64,000 nt of DNA, from positions 93,020,904-93,084,903 of the forward strand of contig NC_030678.2 in NCBI RefSeq assembly GCF_000004195.4, read 5' to 3'. Position numbers and translations under genes: made by a program. Below the pieces are notes generated by a model, which saw nothing but the letters and a program-made list of their open reading frames with translations, was not told where the DNA came from and made no database searches. Positions within the stretch are counted from its first letter, which is position 1. Each line of letters begins with the position of its first letter. The stretch is from Xenopus tropicalis. Its lineage: Eukaryota > Chordata > Amphibia > Anura > Pipidae. This document shows positions 54,150-64,000 of this stretch, in pieces.

Positions 54150-54835
54150 CACATAGTTACATAATTACATTGGGTTGAAAAAAGAGTCCATCCAAGTGAA
54201 CCCAGCACACACACAAACCTATACTGACCTATGTATTCACTTGCATACATTAACCATATATACCAACATCAATACTAACTGTAGATATTAGTATCACAAT
54301 AGCCTTGGATACTATGCTTGTTTAAGAACTCATCCAGGCCCCTCTTAAAGGCATTGACAGAATCTGCCATCACAACATCACTAGGAAGAGCATTCCCCAA
54401 CCTCACTGCCCTCACTGTGAAAAACCGCCTACACTGCTTCAAATGGATGCTCCGTTCCTCTAATCCAGGGGTGGCCAAAACGTTGATCGCAGTCCACCAG
54501 TCGATTCCCCGTGGATTTCTGGTGGACCGCAACGAATCGGGGGGATGCGGAAGTGCGGCGTGAATGCGTATGTACGCTGCGTCTTGGGGGAGGAGTTATC
54601 GGTCGATCGCAGATGGAAAAAGTCTAGCCACCCCTGCTCTAATCTAAAGGGGTGGCCTCTGGTGCGCTGGTAGTTTTTATGAGAAAAAAGGACATCCCCT
54701 ATCTGTCTATAATCCCCTCTAATGTACTTGTACAGAGTAATCATGTCCCCTCCATAGAAAACAGCCCCAACCATGACAATCTAACCTCATAGTTTATATC
54801 TTCCATCCCCTTTGCTAGTTTATTTACTTGCACTG
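54150..54835 (-). mobile_element. CR1-like LINE 3' end, split by a hAT MITE
   Basis: The minus strand encodes MITLYKYIRGDYRQIGD, RTRGHPFRLE, then after the insertion ERSIHLKQCRRFFTVRAVRL, NALPSDVVMADSVNAFKRGL and DEFLNK, then a stop. This is the conserved C-terminus of CR1-type reverse transcriptases. The 3' tail ends with TTTTTTCAACCCAATGTAAT repeats at 54150. The frame is otherwise open. Confidence 0.85.
54466..54636. mobile_element. hAT MITE inside the LINE, 171 bp
   Basis: CAGGGGTGGCCAAAACG and AAAAAGTCTAGCCACCCCTG are inverted ends. A perfect octamer CTCTAATC flanks both sides (54458-54465 and 54637-54644). Confidence 0.93.
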
Positions 54836-56727
54836 GTCAAGAAGTTGCTGACTCGGTCTGGAAGAACTGAGTGTTGCCATTAAAATTGGGTTGAATGTGT
54901 TAATGGTCTCTCTAACAGTTAAAAAAAGAACATTTGTTAAATGCTGTTATCTATATGTACCCATTAGAAATAGGAGTATCTGTCAGAAAGGTAATATGTT
55001 TATTCAGAAGCTGCCTAGATAACCAAGTTCGAAACAACAGCTAAAATCAATTTGAGAAGACTTTATTGAATCAGTGAAGGGAGGATAGCCATTAATTACC
55101 TTTTCAACTGTCAGGTTTGTAAATAGATTCTGTTATGGCAACATGTTGCAAAGTGAAAGCCTTTTCGTATATAAAAAAAGGTTAGTTTTATTGTAATCAA
55201 ATTTTTTTTTTTATATAAGTAAAATTTTTATAAAAATGGCAGGGGCAAGCATTTCAAACAGTGTCTACTGTTAAAATACAGTGACTTCATTGAGCTGCAA
55301 GACTATAAGATTCAGTGCCTATTTTTTTTGTTTAAAGCAGATCCTTAAATATTTTTTGCCAAATTATATTCTGCTATTACCCCCAACTTTAACTATGTGA
55401 GAAAAGAACATGTGGCGCTGCTGGCCATGTTATTTATTTCTCTTGTCGAAACCTCCTATGATGAATTCAATATAACTCCCAGAAAAGACGGCACAATACA
55501 AAAAATATATATGGGTATTATATAAACTGATCTTTTTCTATTCAACTTATGTCTTAGGAAACCGTTCTTTTTATAAAATGTATGTTGTATGTTTTCTGAG
55601 CAGGTGTCTAATGTTCCTTGGAAGGGAGTGACGAGTGAATGGTCAGCCATAGAAATATAAGTTCACGTACTCTGATTAGGATCTGTTAATGTTTGCTGGG
55701 ACCAAGCCCAGGCTGGAAAACATTCCACACCTATATTCATATAAAGGCACATCATATGTCCCCTTTCTGCTTTAGCTAATTGTAGCATAGTCTCAATGAA
55801 TGGCTTCTGATCTTAAAAAATGTAATGTTTTAGACAAGGGAACCTGAGTAAATATAAATCATATTTATTACATCAGTTATATGGGTATATTGTTTTACAT
55901 GGCATGATTGTGGTCAGGTTGTTAACAATTTAAACTAAACCTGACATTATCTAACTAAATTTAGCATTATTAAATAAATAACATACCCTGTTTCTATGTA
56001 TAGCTTATCTGGCACTTATTTTCTTTTAAACAGACGGTAATGTATAGGAGGCTAATAAGAACATCAACCCATCATGTTTTTCAAAAATCACCTTAGGACC
56101 ACATGCAAGTTCCGACCTATTACAATTGACTTCCAATGCTTCATTGTCTTAAAGAATTCAGTGTAGCCACAATACTGTAACTAGATGCTGTTGCATGATA
56201 TATGATTCCAAAAGGTCTGCACTCACAGGGTCATATTTCAAGACATAATTCTTATGCACAACACATTTTCACTGCTGTTGTATTCATTTTCAGGAGAATG
56301 TAAGACATGGATCATGCCCACACCAAATTTAAAAACCCCATTACCAGTTTCAAGCTATGTCATAATAAAGTAGCAAATCAGAATTAATGCAACTGATAAC
56401 TATGCAATATTAAATCTTAAAAATGTAATGTAACACTGTGGCAGCCTGGATAATAGTGAGCTTGGGCTCAAGAAAAAGTGGGCCAGTTAATTGGAGCAGA
56501 TATATAACTGTATTCATATTGGAGATCTGTGCAGATATGATATTACAGTTCACATACATAATCTAGGACAAAGCAGAATAGCGATGAAGCTAAAAGCAAG
56601 CAATGAAGAATGGATTACACTACGATTAATTTTAGCTGAATATAATGTCTTCATTTACATGTTTACACATGCTATCCTTAATGTTCCATTATTGTTATTC
56701 AAGCTTTCTAAAGTGATTTATATGTGA
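54836..56727. other. Intron 2, unassigned
   Basis: No exon or bounded repeat recognised; AT-rich. Confidence 0.5.
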
Positions 56728-56797
56728 TTAAAGGAGAAGGAACACATTATCACTTGGGGGTGCTTATTCAACTGTATCCAGTTAAAAAGTACACAGC
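56728..56797. mobile_element. T2-type MITE left end
   Basis: TTAAAGGAGAAGGAACACAT then CACTTGGGGGTGC resembles the T2 hairpin family start; it is truncated at the adjoining LINE. Confidence 0.55.
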
Positions 56798-56802
56798 TAT
56801 TC

Positions 56803-58082
56803 CTGATTCTACAGATTCTCTCCTTGACATCTCCCCCATTCCCAAGTGCAGATTAGGCACTCTGTTTCATGTTTTCTAGTCCTGCACGGTGATGCAGAGA
56901 TTCTGGGGCAAAGTGTTAGTTTCTTGATGAGAAGCTTGCCCTCCCAAATATTCAACCGGCCTCCCTAACTCCCATCTTTCCCCCCTACAGTCTATATTAA
57001 ATACTGCTGCCAGAATTCTCCTCTCATCCAGGAGAGTTCCCCTGCTAAACAAAAGAATATCTTACAAACTTCTTCTCCTAACCTTCAAAGCCCTCCATTC
57101 CTCTGCTCCTCACTACATCTTTTCCCTTGTGTCTCCGTACATTCCTGGCCGACTCCTTCGTTCCTCGCAGAGCAACCGCTTGGTTGTGCCCCCCACTTAT
57201 ACTGCTGTTTCCCGCCTTAAACCTTTCTGCCTTGCTGTCCCTTACATTTGGAATGCCCTCCCTGATTTCCTCCAGAGAGAATCCTCCCTCAGTCTTTTTA
57301 AAACTAAACTTAAAGACTACCTTTTGGAGCACTCACCCAGCACCTGATCTGGGAACTAGCACTTGTATTGTAATGTCAACCACTGTGACCTACAGCACTT
57401 ATACCGCATTTGTCTATTTGTGTCTGTAAATTACCGTCCCATATAGATTGTAAGCTCTACGGGGCAGGGACCTCCTTCCTCTTGTGTCCTCGACTCTTAA
57501 CTTATTGCAGCTGTATTTATCTTGTATCTATCCGTATTTATTGTTGTACTTTGTATTTATCCATTATCTTATTAACACCCTGTTTGTATTAATGTATTCT
57601 ACTGTACAGCGCTGCGTACATAAGTAGCGCTTTATAAATAAAGATATACATACATACATACATACATACATACACTCTCCAGAGCTCTGCCTGTTAGAAC
57701 TGACTAGAGACCTGCACTTCCAATCTAATTCTAGACTGTGCTATCTCCAGTTGCTCTACTATTCTGAGAAATCCATTATAATGCTTTGGAAGTCTTTAGA
57801 TCCTCCTCCCCATTAATTTTGGCAAAAATTGGTGGATGATTCCCTTCCTAGTCAGAAACTGACTTACCTAGCAAGAGGGTCCCCGGAGAAATTCAGTGCC
57901 ATATGGGACACGTGGCTGGACCTATACAGTCTGTGAATATGGACAACTGTTAATCCTGTACATTCATAACTTTTACCTTAGCCTCACCCCTCTATTTTCT
58001 TGCCTTCCTCTCTCTCTTGTTTTTCTGTTGTTTATTTGTTTGAATTATAAAATATGCAAAATAAAACTGAAAAAAAAAAATT
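56803..58082 (+). mobile_element. L1-like LINE 3' end, split by another LINE
   Basis: The + strand reads KCRLGTLFHVF, stop, SCTVMQRFWGKVLVS before the inserted LINE and SPEKFSAIWDTWLDLYS after it, as at the C-terminal end of L1 ORF2. The copy finishes with AAATAAAACTG and an A11 tail at about 58071-58081. Stops show it is dead. Confidence 0.7.
56960..57674 (+). mobile_element. Non-LTR retrotransposon 3' end with (ACAT)n tail
   Basis: A frame open from at least 56970 to the TGA at 57345-57347 encodes QSILNTAARILLSS, KLLLLTFKALHSSAPHYIFS, YIPGRLLRSSQSNRLVVPP, WNALPDFLQRESSLSLFKTK and LKDYLLEHS, the C-terminus of a reverse transcriptase. The untranslated tail includes GATTGTAAGCTCTACGGGGC and AGCGCTTTATAAATAAAG, then an ACAT microsatellite (57645-57674) typical of LINEs with repeat tails. 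Clade uncertain. Confidence 0.82.
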
Positions 58083-58108
58083 CTCACCCGTGTGGCAGAG
58101 CCCTTAAA
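58083..58108. mobile_element. Solitary right end of a Harbinger-like MITE
   Basis: CTCACCCGTGTGGCAGAGCCC then TTA matches the right end of 17889-18077. Confidence 0.55.
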
Positions 58109-59964
58109 CTTAATTTGTCATGTTACTCCTTGATGAAGACCAGTTGAAAATTTGCTAAGTATAGGTCAATCTATAACATTCTAAAAGTGAACTTTAAAAA
58201 TGAAATGTTCCTATGAAACTAAACTTTGTATGTATGGACAAACATGGGAACTGGCACAGTGCTCTAATTTATACTGTTGCTTGTGCAAATTTATTTTTAA
58301 AAATTTATTGTGTAACTATCCCTTTAATTTCTGCATTTACATTATATTGAATGCGCTGATGGTGAAGAAGTTAAGCAAAGGATTAAAGGAAACTGTTTAA
58401 CAACATTCCAGAGGCTATGAAATAGTCTAAAAAATTAGTTTATTTAATACTGGTCCCTTGTGGAAAAAAAAAGTACTGTTGTGTAGTTCTTTGTATTGCT
58501 GAGACATCAGAGAGGGCTGAGTAGGTTAACAATAGCCTCAGGGCGCGTGATAGTGTTGCAGATAATAAATGCTCTCGCAGATCATTAAATAATCTTCTCA
58601 AACGTTTCACCTACATGCTTCCACTGTCCCGGGGGCAGTATTCTATTGCTCCATCAGTTTCCATTCAGATGGAATTAAAATATGCCCACAAATCTATGCC
58701 CACTGTAAACATTTCTTAGACTGCCAGAAGGAGAAAAATATATTTCACTGATGGGTTAGGATCAGAGAGATAAAGTGCCTTCTAGAACTCTTGGCTAAGC
58801 TGGCACAATTTATTTACTGACTGTGCGCATCTGCTTGGCAAAACCCTGCGACAGTGCTTGTTTAACCATGTCACTCTCCAGCGGACATGCTCTTTATTAA
58901 AGAGCTCTTGCAGTCAGACTATTGCAGCAGAAGTTTGCATACAGTAAATTACAGTAATAAGAATGCATAACAATAACGTTTGTGAATTAGAGTGAGGAAT
59001 GGCTGCACTTTGATTGAACCTTTTCTTTTTATGAAAGACATATAAACTGTGAAGGAAAATAAAGCCACTTATCTCCCAGCTTGGTTGCAATCATTTCATG
59101 CCTTCTGCCTCTGGAATGGAATTACCATGGATAATAAGATAACCATGGGGGAAATTAAAGAAAGACTTCTCTGCATTAGCTCAGATTTTTGTTTTGTTCT
59201 GGTCTGGTGCTGTTCTATAATGAAAAATGCAGAAATTGAATTTTATGGTCAGTGTATATGCATATAGACTCCTTACTATGGTCAGTGTTGTATCTTAACG
59301 GATGAAATCAATGGAAAGCTTGAATCACTCGTTTCACTTGGCCCTTCAAGCAAGTATTTATACCATGAAGCTTTGTGCTTTGTTGATGGCTCATTCACCC
59401 TTGCCTTCAAGAGTTATAGGAGCTGATGACAGTTCATGTGATAGACAGATTAAGTTAAAGTAGGCAGCAACTTTCATGAGTCATGGCCAGTTGCTATGGT
59501 AATCCTATTCCTAGCATCACTATAGGGCTGCAAGGAAACTAAAATTACACAGTCCTTGAGATTTTAAGTGGTTTTATGTTCTAAGTTTTGTTTGTTTAGT
59601 CAGTCATAATGCACCTGTGTAAATTTAAATTTATTTAAACACAAAATAAAAAGTGACCAGAAGATTAGCTTAATCTACTGCAAATTCTTTGCACCGTTAC
59701 AGTGTCATAGGGCTGCTGCACAAGTGTACAAGGTTTAAACCTCTAAAACTATCCAGTTGGCAGCAGCAGCATGGATTGCAAGCTCATTGCTTACCAAGTA
59801 AGAAGCAACTTTAAATGGGGGAATTTTAACAGCTCCCTTTCAAATACACATTTGCAAACAGGAAGGGTAATTTTCAAAGAAATAGTTAATTCTAAATTCT
59901 AAATTAATCTAAAAAATGTTTTTGTAGTTTGTGTATATTTCATTATGATACGTCTAAAGTAATT
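58109..59964. other. Intron 2, unassigned
   Basis: No exon or bounded repeat recognised. Confidence 0.5.
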
Positions 59965-59966
59965 TA

Positions 59967-60559
59967 CAGATTTGTAAAGTTGGTGACCAGAATGCTCGGG
60001 ACCTCCTTGCGTTTTCCAAATAAGGGGTCTTTCCATAATTTGTATCAACATACTTTTAAGTTTTCTAAATAATCATGTAAATATTAAATAAACCCATTAG
60101 GATTGTTTTGCCTCAAATAAGGATTTATTACAAGGTACTGTTTTTTTAATGCAGAGAAAAAGGTAATATGTTTTAAAATTTTGAATTGTTTGAGTAAAAT
60201 GGAGGCTATAGAACAGGGATCCCCAACCTTTTTTACCGGTGAGCCACACTCAAATGTAAAAAGACATGGGGAGCAACACAAGCATAAAACATTGGCTGTT
60301 TGGTAGCCCCTATATGGACTGCCGGCCTATAGGAGATAGTACACCTGGTTTTTATGCCTCCAAAATTTGCCTTCAAGCCAAGAATTCAAAAATAAGCACC
60401 TGCTTTAAGGCCACCGGGAGCAACATCCAAGAGGTTGGAGAGCAACATGTTGCTCACGAGCCGCTGGTTGGGGATCACTGCTATAGAAGAAGAAGATGGC
60501 CTTTCTGTAATTCCGAGCTTTCTTTTTAACCGGTTTCTGTTTAATGCATCCCATATCTG
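59967..60559 (-). mobile_element. TA-flanked MITE interrupted by a hAT MITE
   Basis: It begins after TA with a decayed CAGATTTGTAAAGTTGG and reads GACCAGAATGCTCGGGACC, then CCCATTAGGATTGTTTTGCC, and ends GCATCCCATATCTG before TA. It is the reverse of the 5764 family. Confidence 0.75.
60214..60480. mobile_element. hAT MITE (CAGTGATCCCCAACC family), nested
   Basis: CAGGGATCCCCAACC and GGTTGGGGATCACTG are inverted ends. A perfect octamer CTATAGAA lies at 60206-60213 and 60481-60488. It is in inverse orientation to the copy at 2879-3188. Confidence 0.93.
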
Positions 60560-60722
60560 TAATTTAAGATGTCATAAAATGTTCTTGTTATTATGTTTAA
60601 TTTAATGATTCTCCAGCGCTTGTGTTAAAACTTCTCGGGTAGAAACACAGTAATCACAATTTCCATAATTTGTGCTACGTGATACCTGTTGCAAACCGTA
60701 GCAAGTAAAGCTGTTTTTTTGT

Positions 60723-60738
60723 GGGGGGGGGGGGGGGG
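60723..60738 (+). repeat. G16 run upstream of usp32 exon 3
   Basis: Sixteen consecutive G about 90 bp before the exon, in the transcribed sense. Confidence 0.95.
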
Positions 60739-60828
60739 TGCTTTTTCACAATTCTTTGATTGCTAAGCTTTTAGATATTGCATTCAGCTTAAAGTTACCC
60801 ACTATCTTTACTCTTTTTTTTTTTCTAG

Positions 60829-60934
60829 GTCATCTATTGCTCATTTGGTGGAACCTCCAAAGGGTTACATTTCAACAACCTGATAGTGGGACTTGTCCTT
60901 CTAACAAGAGGTCGAGATGAAGAGAAGGCAAAAT
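60829..60934 (+). CDS. usp32: usp32 exon 3, residues 64-98
   Basis: The acceptor has a strong pyrimidine tract (TATCTTTACTC then T11 and CTAG) and the donor is AAAT then GTAAGA. The exon is 106 nt, 35 codons plus one base, ending in phase 1. It encodes VIYCSFGGTSKGLHFNNLIV then GLVLLTRGRDEEKAK, matching remembered USP32. GLVLLT is a hydrophobic helix within the EF-hand-like region. The protein segment is strongly conserved in vertebrates, and no substitution that would break it is visible. Confidence 0.94.
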
Positions 60935-61921
60935 GTAAGAGTTTTCAACATAACTACTATTAGAGGGGTTGATATAGTAAGTGTGGACAATTGGAAATTG
61001 TAGAACTTCAAGTCAACAACTGTAGTTTGAATTTGCCCTGGACTGGAAAAGCATGTCTCAACAAATTAGGCCTTTAGTTGCTGCTACAAAAATATTCCTG
61101 CCCTTGTATATCTGGTATACCTTTTTGCATAAAACATGGATAATAAAAGTTGAGGCATTGTCTGTGCCGCTGTGTCCTGCTTGCCTTATTAAGGTGAATA
61201 GGTGTTGACCGTAGCACCTGTTCCTGAGCAGATGGACAGTAGCAACCTTTGCACCAAAATTTAGTAAGTATACACCCCATTTCGACATGAGCTCATTCAG
61301 TTGGTATGAAACATTCTGAGTAATGGAATTCCAAATGAATAGGATGCAAATGTAACTGTAATTTTGAAATCTGAGCAGTAGTGAGAGAAGTCAACTTCTT
61401 TTAAAGAGATATAAACACATTTGTTGGTGTTATGACTTCTGCAGGTTTCCTAGGAATGGAAAGCTTTTTTTTTTTTTTTTTTTAAATAATACTTCAGTCA
61501 GTATGGAGCACCAGTGCTATTGACCCTTCTTTTTAGCTGTAAGGGAGAAGACACATGGGGCGATTAATCGCCGCAACTATGATCACGGTGTAAAAGTCGC
61601 TGCGACTAATTGCACATTCATTTGCAGTGCACCAATTAGGCACACGCAGCGACTTCGTCCTAACCCTTTTAAATATGCAAAAATCTTTTGCTTCAACAAT
61701 GAGTTTCCATTAGGAAACCCAGCATGCATATTTTAGAACAGCTGACCGAAACATAAAATACATCTTGCAGAGAGATGCTGATTTCCATGTTGGTGGTAAA
61801 GTTATCCTACAGGGTTTTTAATGTTTAAATGTTTCTTAGTAATGGTACATCTGATATCATGTGGTTCCAGGTTGACTTGGTTATACAGTATTTATAATGT
61901 TATAAAGAAAAAAAGATGTTG
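60935..61921 (+). other. usp32: usp32 intron 3, first part
   Basis: It contains a T18 tract (61468-61485) and a fragment of the GGGTGAAGGCACATGG MITE family at 61553-61660 (GACACATGGGGCGATTAATC). No exon is seen. Confidence 0.5.
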
Positions 61922-62189
61922 GTAAAGAGATACTGACACCAGAAATTAAATCTTTTTTTTAACTTCTATCATAACTTTGTATTGTATTTACAGTTTGCCA
62001 TAAAAATATTTGCCTGATGCTTTTACATTATACATCTGATCCCCCATGTCCCAATTACAATTGGGACAAAATTACTTACAATTACTTACAAAAGCATCCC
62101 TATCTGCATGACCTATAGGTAACTTTTAATGTACATTCATATTTTGAAGAGTAGTTTTTTACTGTCAGTATTACTGTCAGTAATTTTAA
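61922..62189. mobile_element. T2-type MITE (AGATACTGAC ends), uninterrupted
   Basis: GTAAAGAGATACTGACACC begins (TTAA decayed) and the right side ends TTTTAAA at 62184-62190. ATATTTGCCTGATGCTTTT and TGACCTATAGGTAACTT match the two sides of the interrupted copy at 10318-11190. Confidence 0.7.
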
Positions 62190-62246
62190 AGCTGTAGCCA
62201 ATACTATTAGTATTGACTAAGGATCTAATGCAGAAAGGCTCAAATT

Positions 62247-62465
62247 TAGGCTGAAGCCACACACGGCTGATTTTTGGCCTGTGGAAAAATGCCTGATCAA
62301 ATGCCCGATCAAAATTTTACACTCTGGGCGATTGCCAAGATGACTGATATCCAAGGCTTCTGCTGATATTGGTCACCTTGTCAACACACAATACATGCAC
62401 AGAATATTGTGTGAAACCTTGTTTCGTACTATAATATCTGTGTGTGTATGGGCAACTTTAGAGTG
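62247..62465. mobile_element. Decayed GGCCATACAC-family MITE
   Basis: GGCTGAAGCCACACACGG begins it and GTGTGTATGGGCAACTTTA ends it; GATATCCAAGGCTTCTGCTG then GATATTGGTC form a diverged hairpin. Confidence 0.5.
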
Positions 62466-63094
62466 TATGTTATATAATGAAGCTAGATAATGATAACTTC
62501 CACATTTATTGGCTGTTTTACATTTGTTGACCTTAAGGCAAACAAAGACATGTATATAACATTGGGGTATTTTGTAGATAGAAAACATAAACCCTGATAT
62601 TATCTAGTCTGTCCAATGCTTTTTATTTTTCACATGCTTGTTTGAATACCTTTCTCATATCTGCAGAAAGGCTATGCAATGTCCTTATCACGCTTTGAAG
62701 TATTTCCTTAAGTTAACTAGCAGTTTTCTTCCCTTCAACTTCACACAGTGTTCTTTTTGTAGTGTACATTTCCATATTATTGATCACTTACTGCTATGCA
62801 AATCAGAAAGCTTTCTTAGGCTTTCTGTTAGGATTTTGGGACAGATAAGTCTCTTTAAAGCAGATTTCCAAGTCTTATTGTTAACACTTGAAAAAATTCT
62901 CCACTACTTTTTTAAAGGCTCTGAGTCAATATTATAATTATGAGTATGTTTTATTGCATTATCATTATCGTCTAGAATACAAATACAGTTGTTGCAATGG
63001 AAAATGGCCTTCTTGTTTTATTCGAGCACAGAAATTAAATGTAAGTGTTTTTTTACAGGTTTCCAATATTAACATATATTACTGTTTTTTCCAG
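62466..63094 (+). other. usp32: usp32 intron 3, last part
   Basis: No repeat recognised. The 3' splice site of exon 4 is TTACTGTTTTTTCCAG at 63079-63094. Confidence 0.55.
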
Positions 63095-63213
63095 ACATTT
63101 TTAGTCTCTTTTCAAATGAATCTGGCAGCTGTGTTGTACGAGAGGAAATGGAGAGCATGCTGTGCATGGTGGATGGAGAAGTTCCTCTGTCACTTAAGAA
63201 ATGTTTTGCTGAG
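63095..63213 (+). CDS. usp32: usp32 exon 4, residues 99-138
   Basis: The exon is 119 nt: two bases complete Tyr99 and 39 codons follow, ending in phase 0 before GTACTT. The peptide reads YIFSLFSNESGSCVVREEME, SMLCMVDGEVPLSLKKCFAE. It matches remembered USP32, with an EF-hand-like shape (FSLFSNESG as a loop without the full set of acidic ligands, so calcium binding here is doubtful). The donor GTACTT is weaker than GTAAGT. A longer overlapping frame in another phase (62888-63226) is a shadow. Confidence 0.92.
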
Positions 63214-64000
63214 GTACTTTCCTTAATTGCTTCCATTTTGGTTTCTACAGTTTATTGTCCAGGATAAAACTATGTTGGCTTTGTATACTAGCGCAGTGAC
63301 AAAGAAATCAAATCACTTTTTTGGGAATAACAAGAAAGACCTTGATTCCACCTGTCCTGCTGTCTCCTCATTTGTACATTTTTTTAAGAACTTTGTCAGT
63401 GATAGACAACAATTCATTAACATTGTTTACACCAAAATGGAACTGGGAAGAAAAAAGATAGATGCCAATGCATATTATTGTGACTGTATTATGGTAATTT
63501 ATTTTATATACATTTTGAATGTAGCTAGTTTGTTATCGTTTTAATTAAGAAAGCATAGAAGGACCTTTTTAGACACAAAGCAGTTGTTTACAATTTTCTA
63601 AATTTCACCGAATAATCATTTGCCATTAGTATCTAAACTGCATGCCCCTTTGACCTCCATACTCGACAAGGACCTTTGCATAGGCCTTAATTTGTTCTGT
63701 CAGATTTGACCTTTATATTTTCGCCCACAACTCTAGAGAGATGATTCATGACACAGATCTGTACTTCAGAACCCAAAGGGGAATTACGCAGACAATGTTA
63801 CAGTTCATATCTTATATTTAATTCTGTACCAGTAATAAATAGGAAACGCATTGCAATTGACTATTTATATACAATTTTGTAATCCCAAAACTTTAGTTAA
63901 TGCCATAAACTGTTCATATTTTATTTTTTTTCACAAGCTCATGGTCATGTAGAAGTCAATGGCAGGTGTCCTTTTCAATTGGATAATCTTTCTTTGTTTC
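63214..64000 (+). other. usp32: usp32 intron 4, start
   Basis: I looked for the next USP32 exon and did not find it, so the gene continues beyond the window. No repeat with defined ends is seen. The 105-codon frame at 63227-63544 has no recognisable domain. Confidence 0.55.

Noticed and set aside
57078..57429. Minus-strand and out-of-frame + strand frames over the inner LINE
   Set aside because: Only the frame ending at 57347 carries reverse transcriptase motifs.
62888..63226. 112-codon frame overlapping usp32 exon 4
   Set aside because: It is in a different phase from the USP32 peptide and crosses the 3' splice site; a shadow frame.
1..64000. tRNA, rRNA or endogenous retrovirus sequences
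   Set aside because: I looked for tRNA B-box-like motifs, rRNA-like segments and paired LTRs with gag/pol motifs and saw none; a tRNAscan and RepeatMasker run would be decisive.

Overview
The window is vertebrate nuclear DNA, almost certainly from a clawed frog (Xenopus). This rests on its repeat content: T2/Kolobok-type MITEs with TTAA target duplications, the frog family beginning CAGGTATGGGATC with TA duplications, fold-back MITEs with the GGCCATACAC motif, and piggyBac-like ends. I cannot separate X. laevis from X. tropicalis by eye. No prokaryotic gene organisation, CRISPR array, operon or tRNA gene was found.

One gene is supported: the 5' end of usp32 (ubiquitin-specific peptidase 32) on the + strand. 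Four coding exons lie at 19300-19357, 46212-46342, 60829-60934 and 63095-63213. Their splice sites and phases fit, and together they encode residues 1-138. The gene runs off the right edge. Its promoter region (about 18841-19299) has two GC boxes, a CCAAT box and a TCACGTGA palindrome that matches a TFEB/MITF-type (CLEAR/M-box) site.

Layout. 1-18.8 kb is intergenic and packed with transposon relics. 18.8-19.36 kb holds the promoter and exon 1. 19.36-46.2 kb is intron 1, holding a hAT element with an inverted minisatellite (32.4-33.6 kb), a Tc1-like transposon interrupted by a LINE (34.6-36.7 kb), a piggyBac-ended element carrying a four-copy satellite (39.4-42.2 kb) and a Penelope-like fragment with an inverted 5' end (44.7-45.1 kb). 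46.3-60.8 kb is intron 2, with a LINE reverse transcriptase split by three TTAA MITEs (48.0-50.0 kb), a second LINE split by a hAT element (54.15-54.8 kb) and one LINE inserted into another (56.8-58.1 kb). 60.9-63.1 kb is intron 3, and intron 4 begins at 63,214.

I found no convincing undescribed biological system. The most notable items are the nested transposon stratigraphy, the satellite inside the piggyBac-like element, the hAT element with an inverted minisatellite, and the possible lysosomal-network site in the usp32 promoter. Class names for repeats combine target-site duplications seen here with family knowledge recalled from memory; no database was searched.
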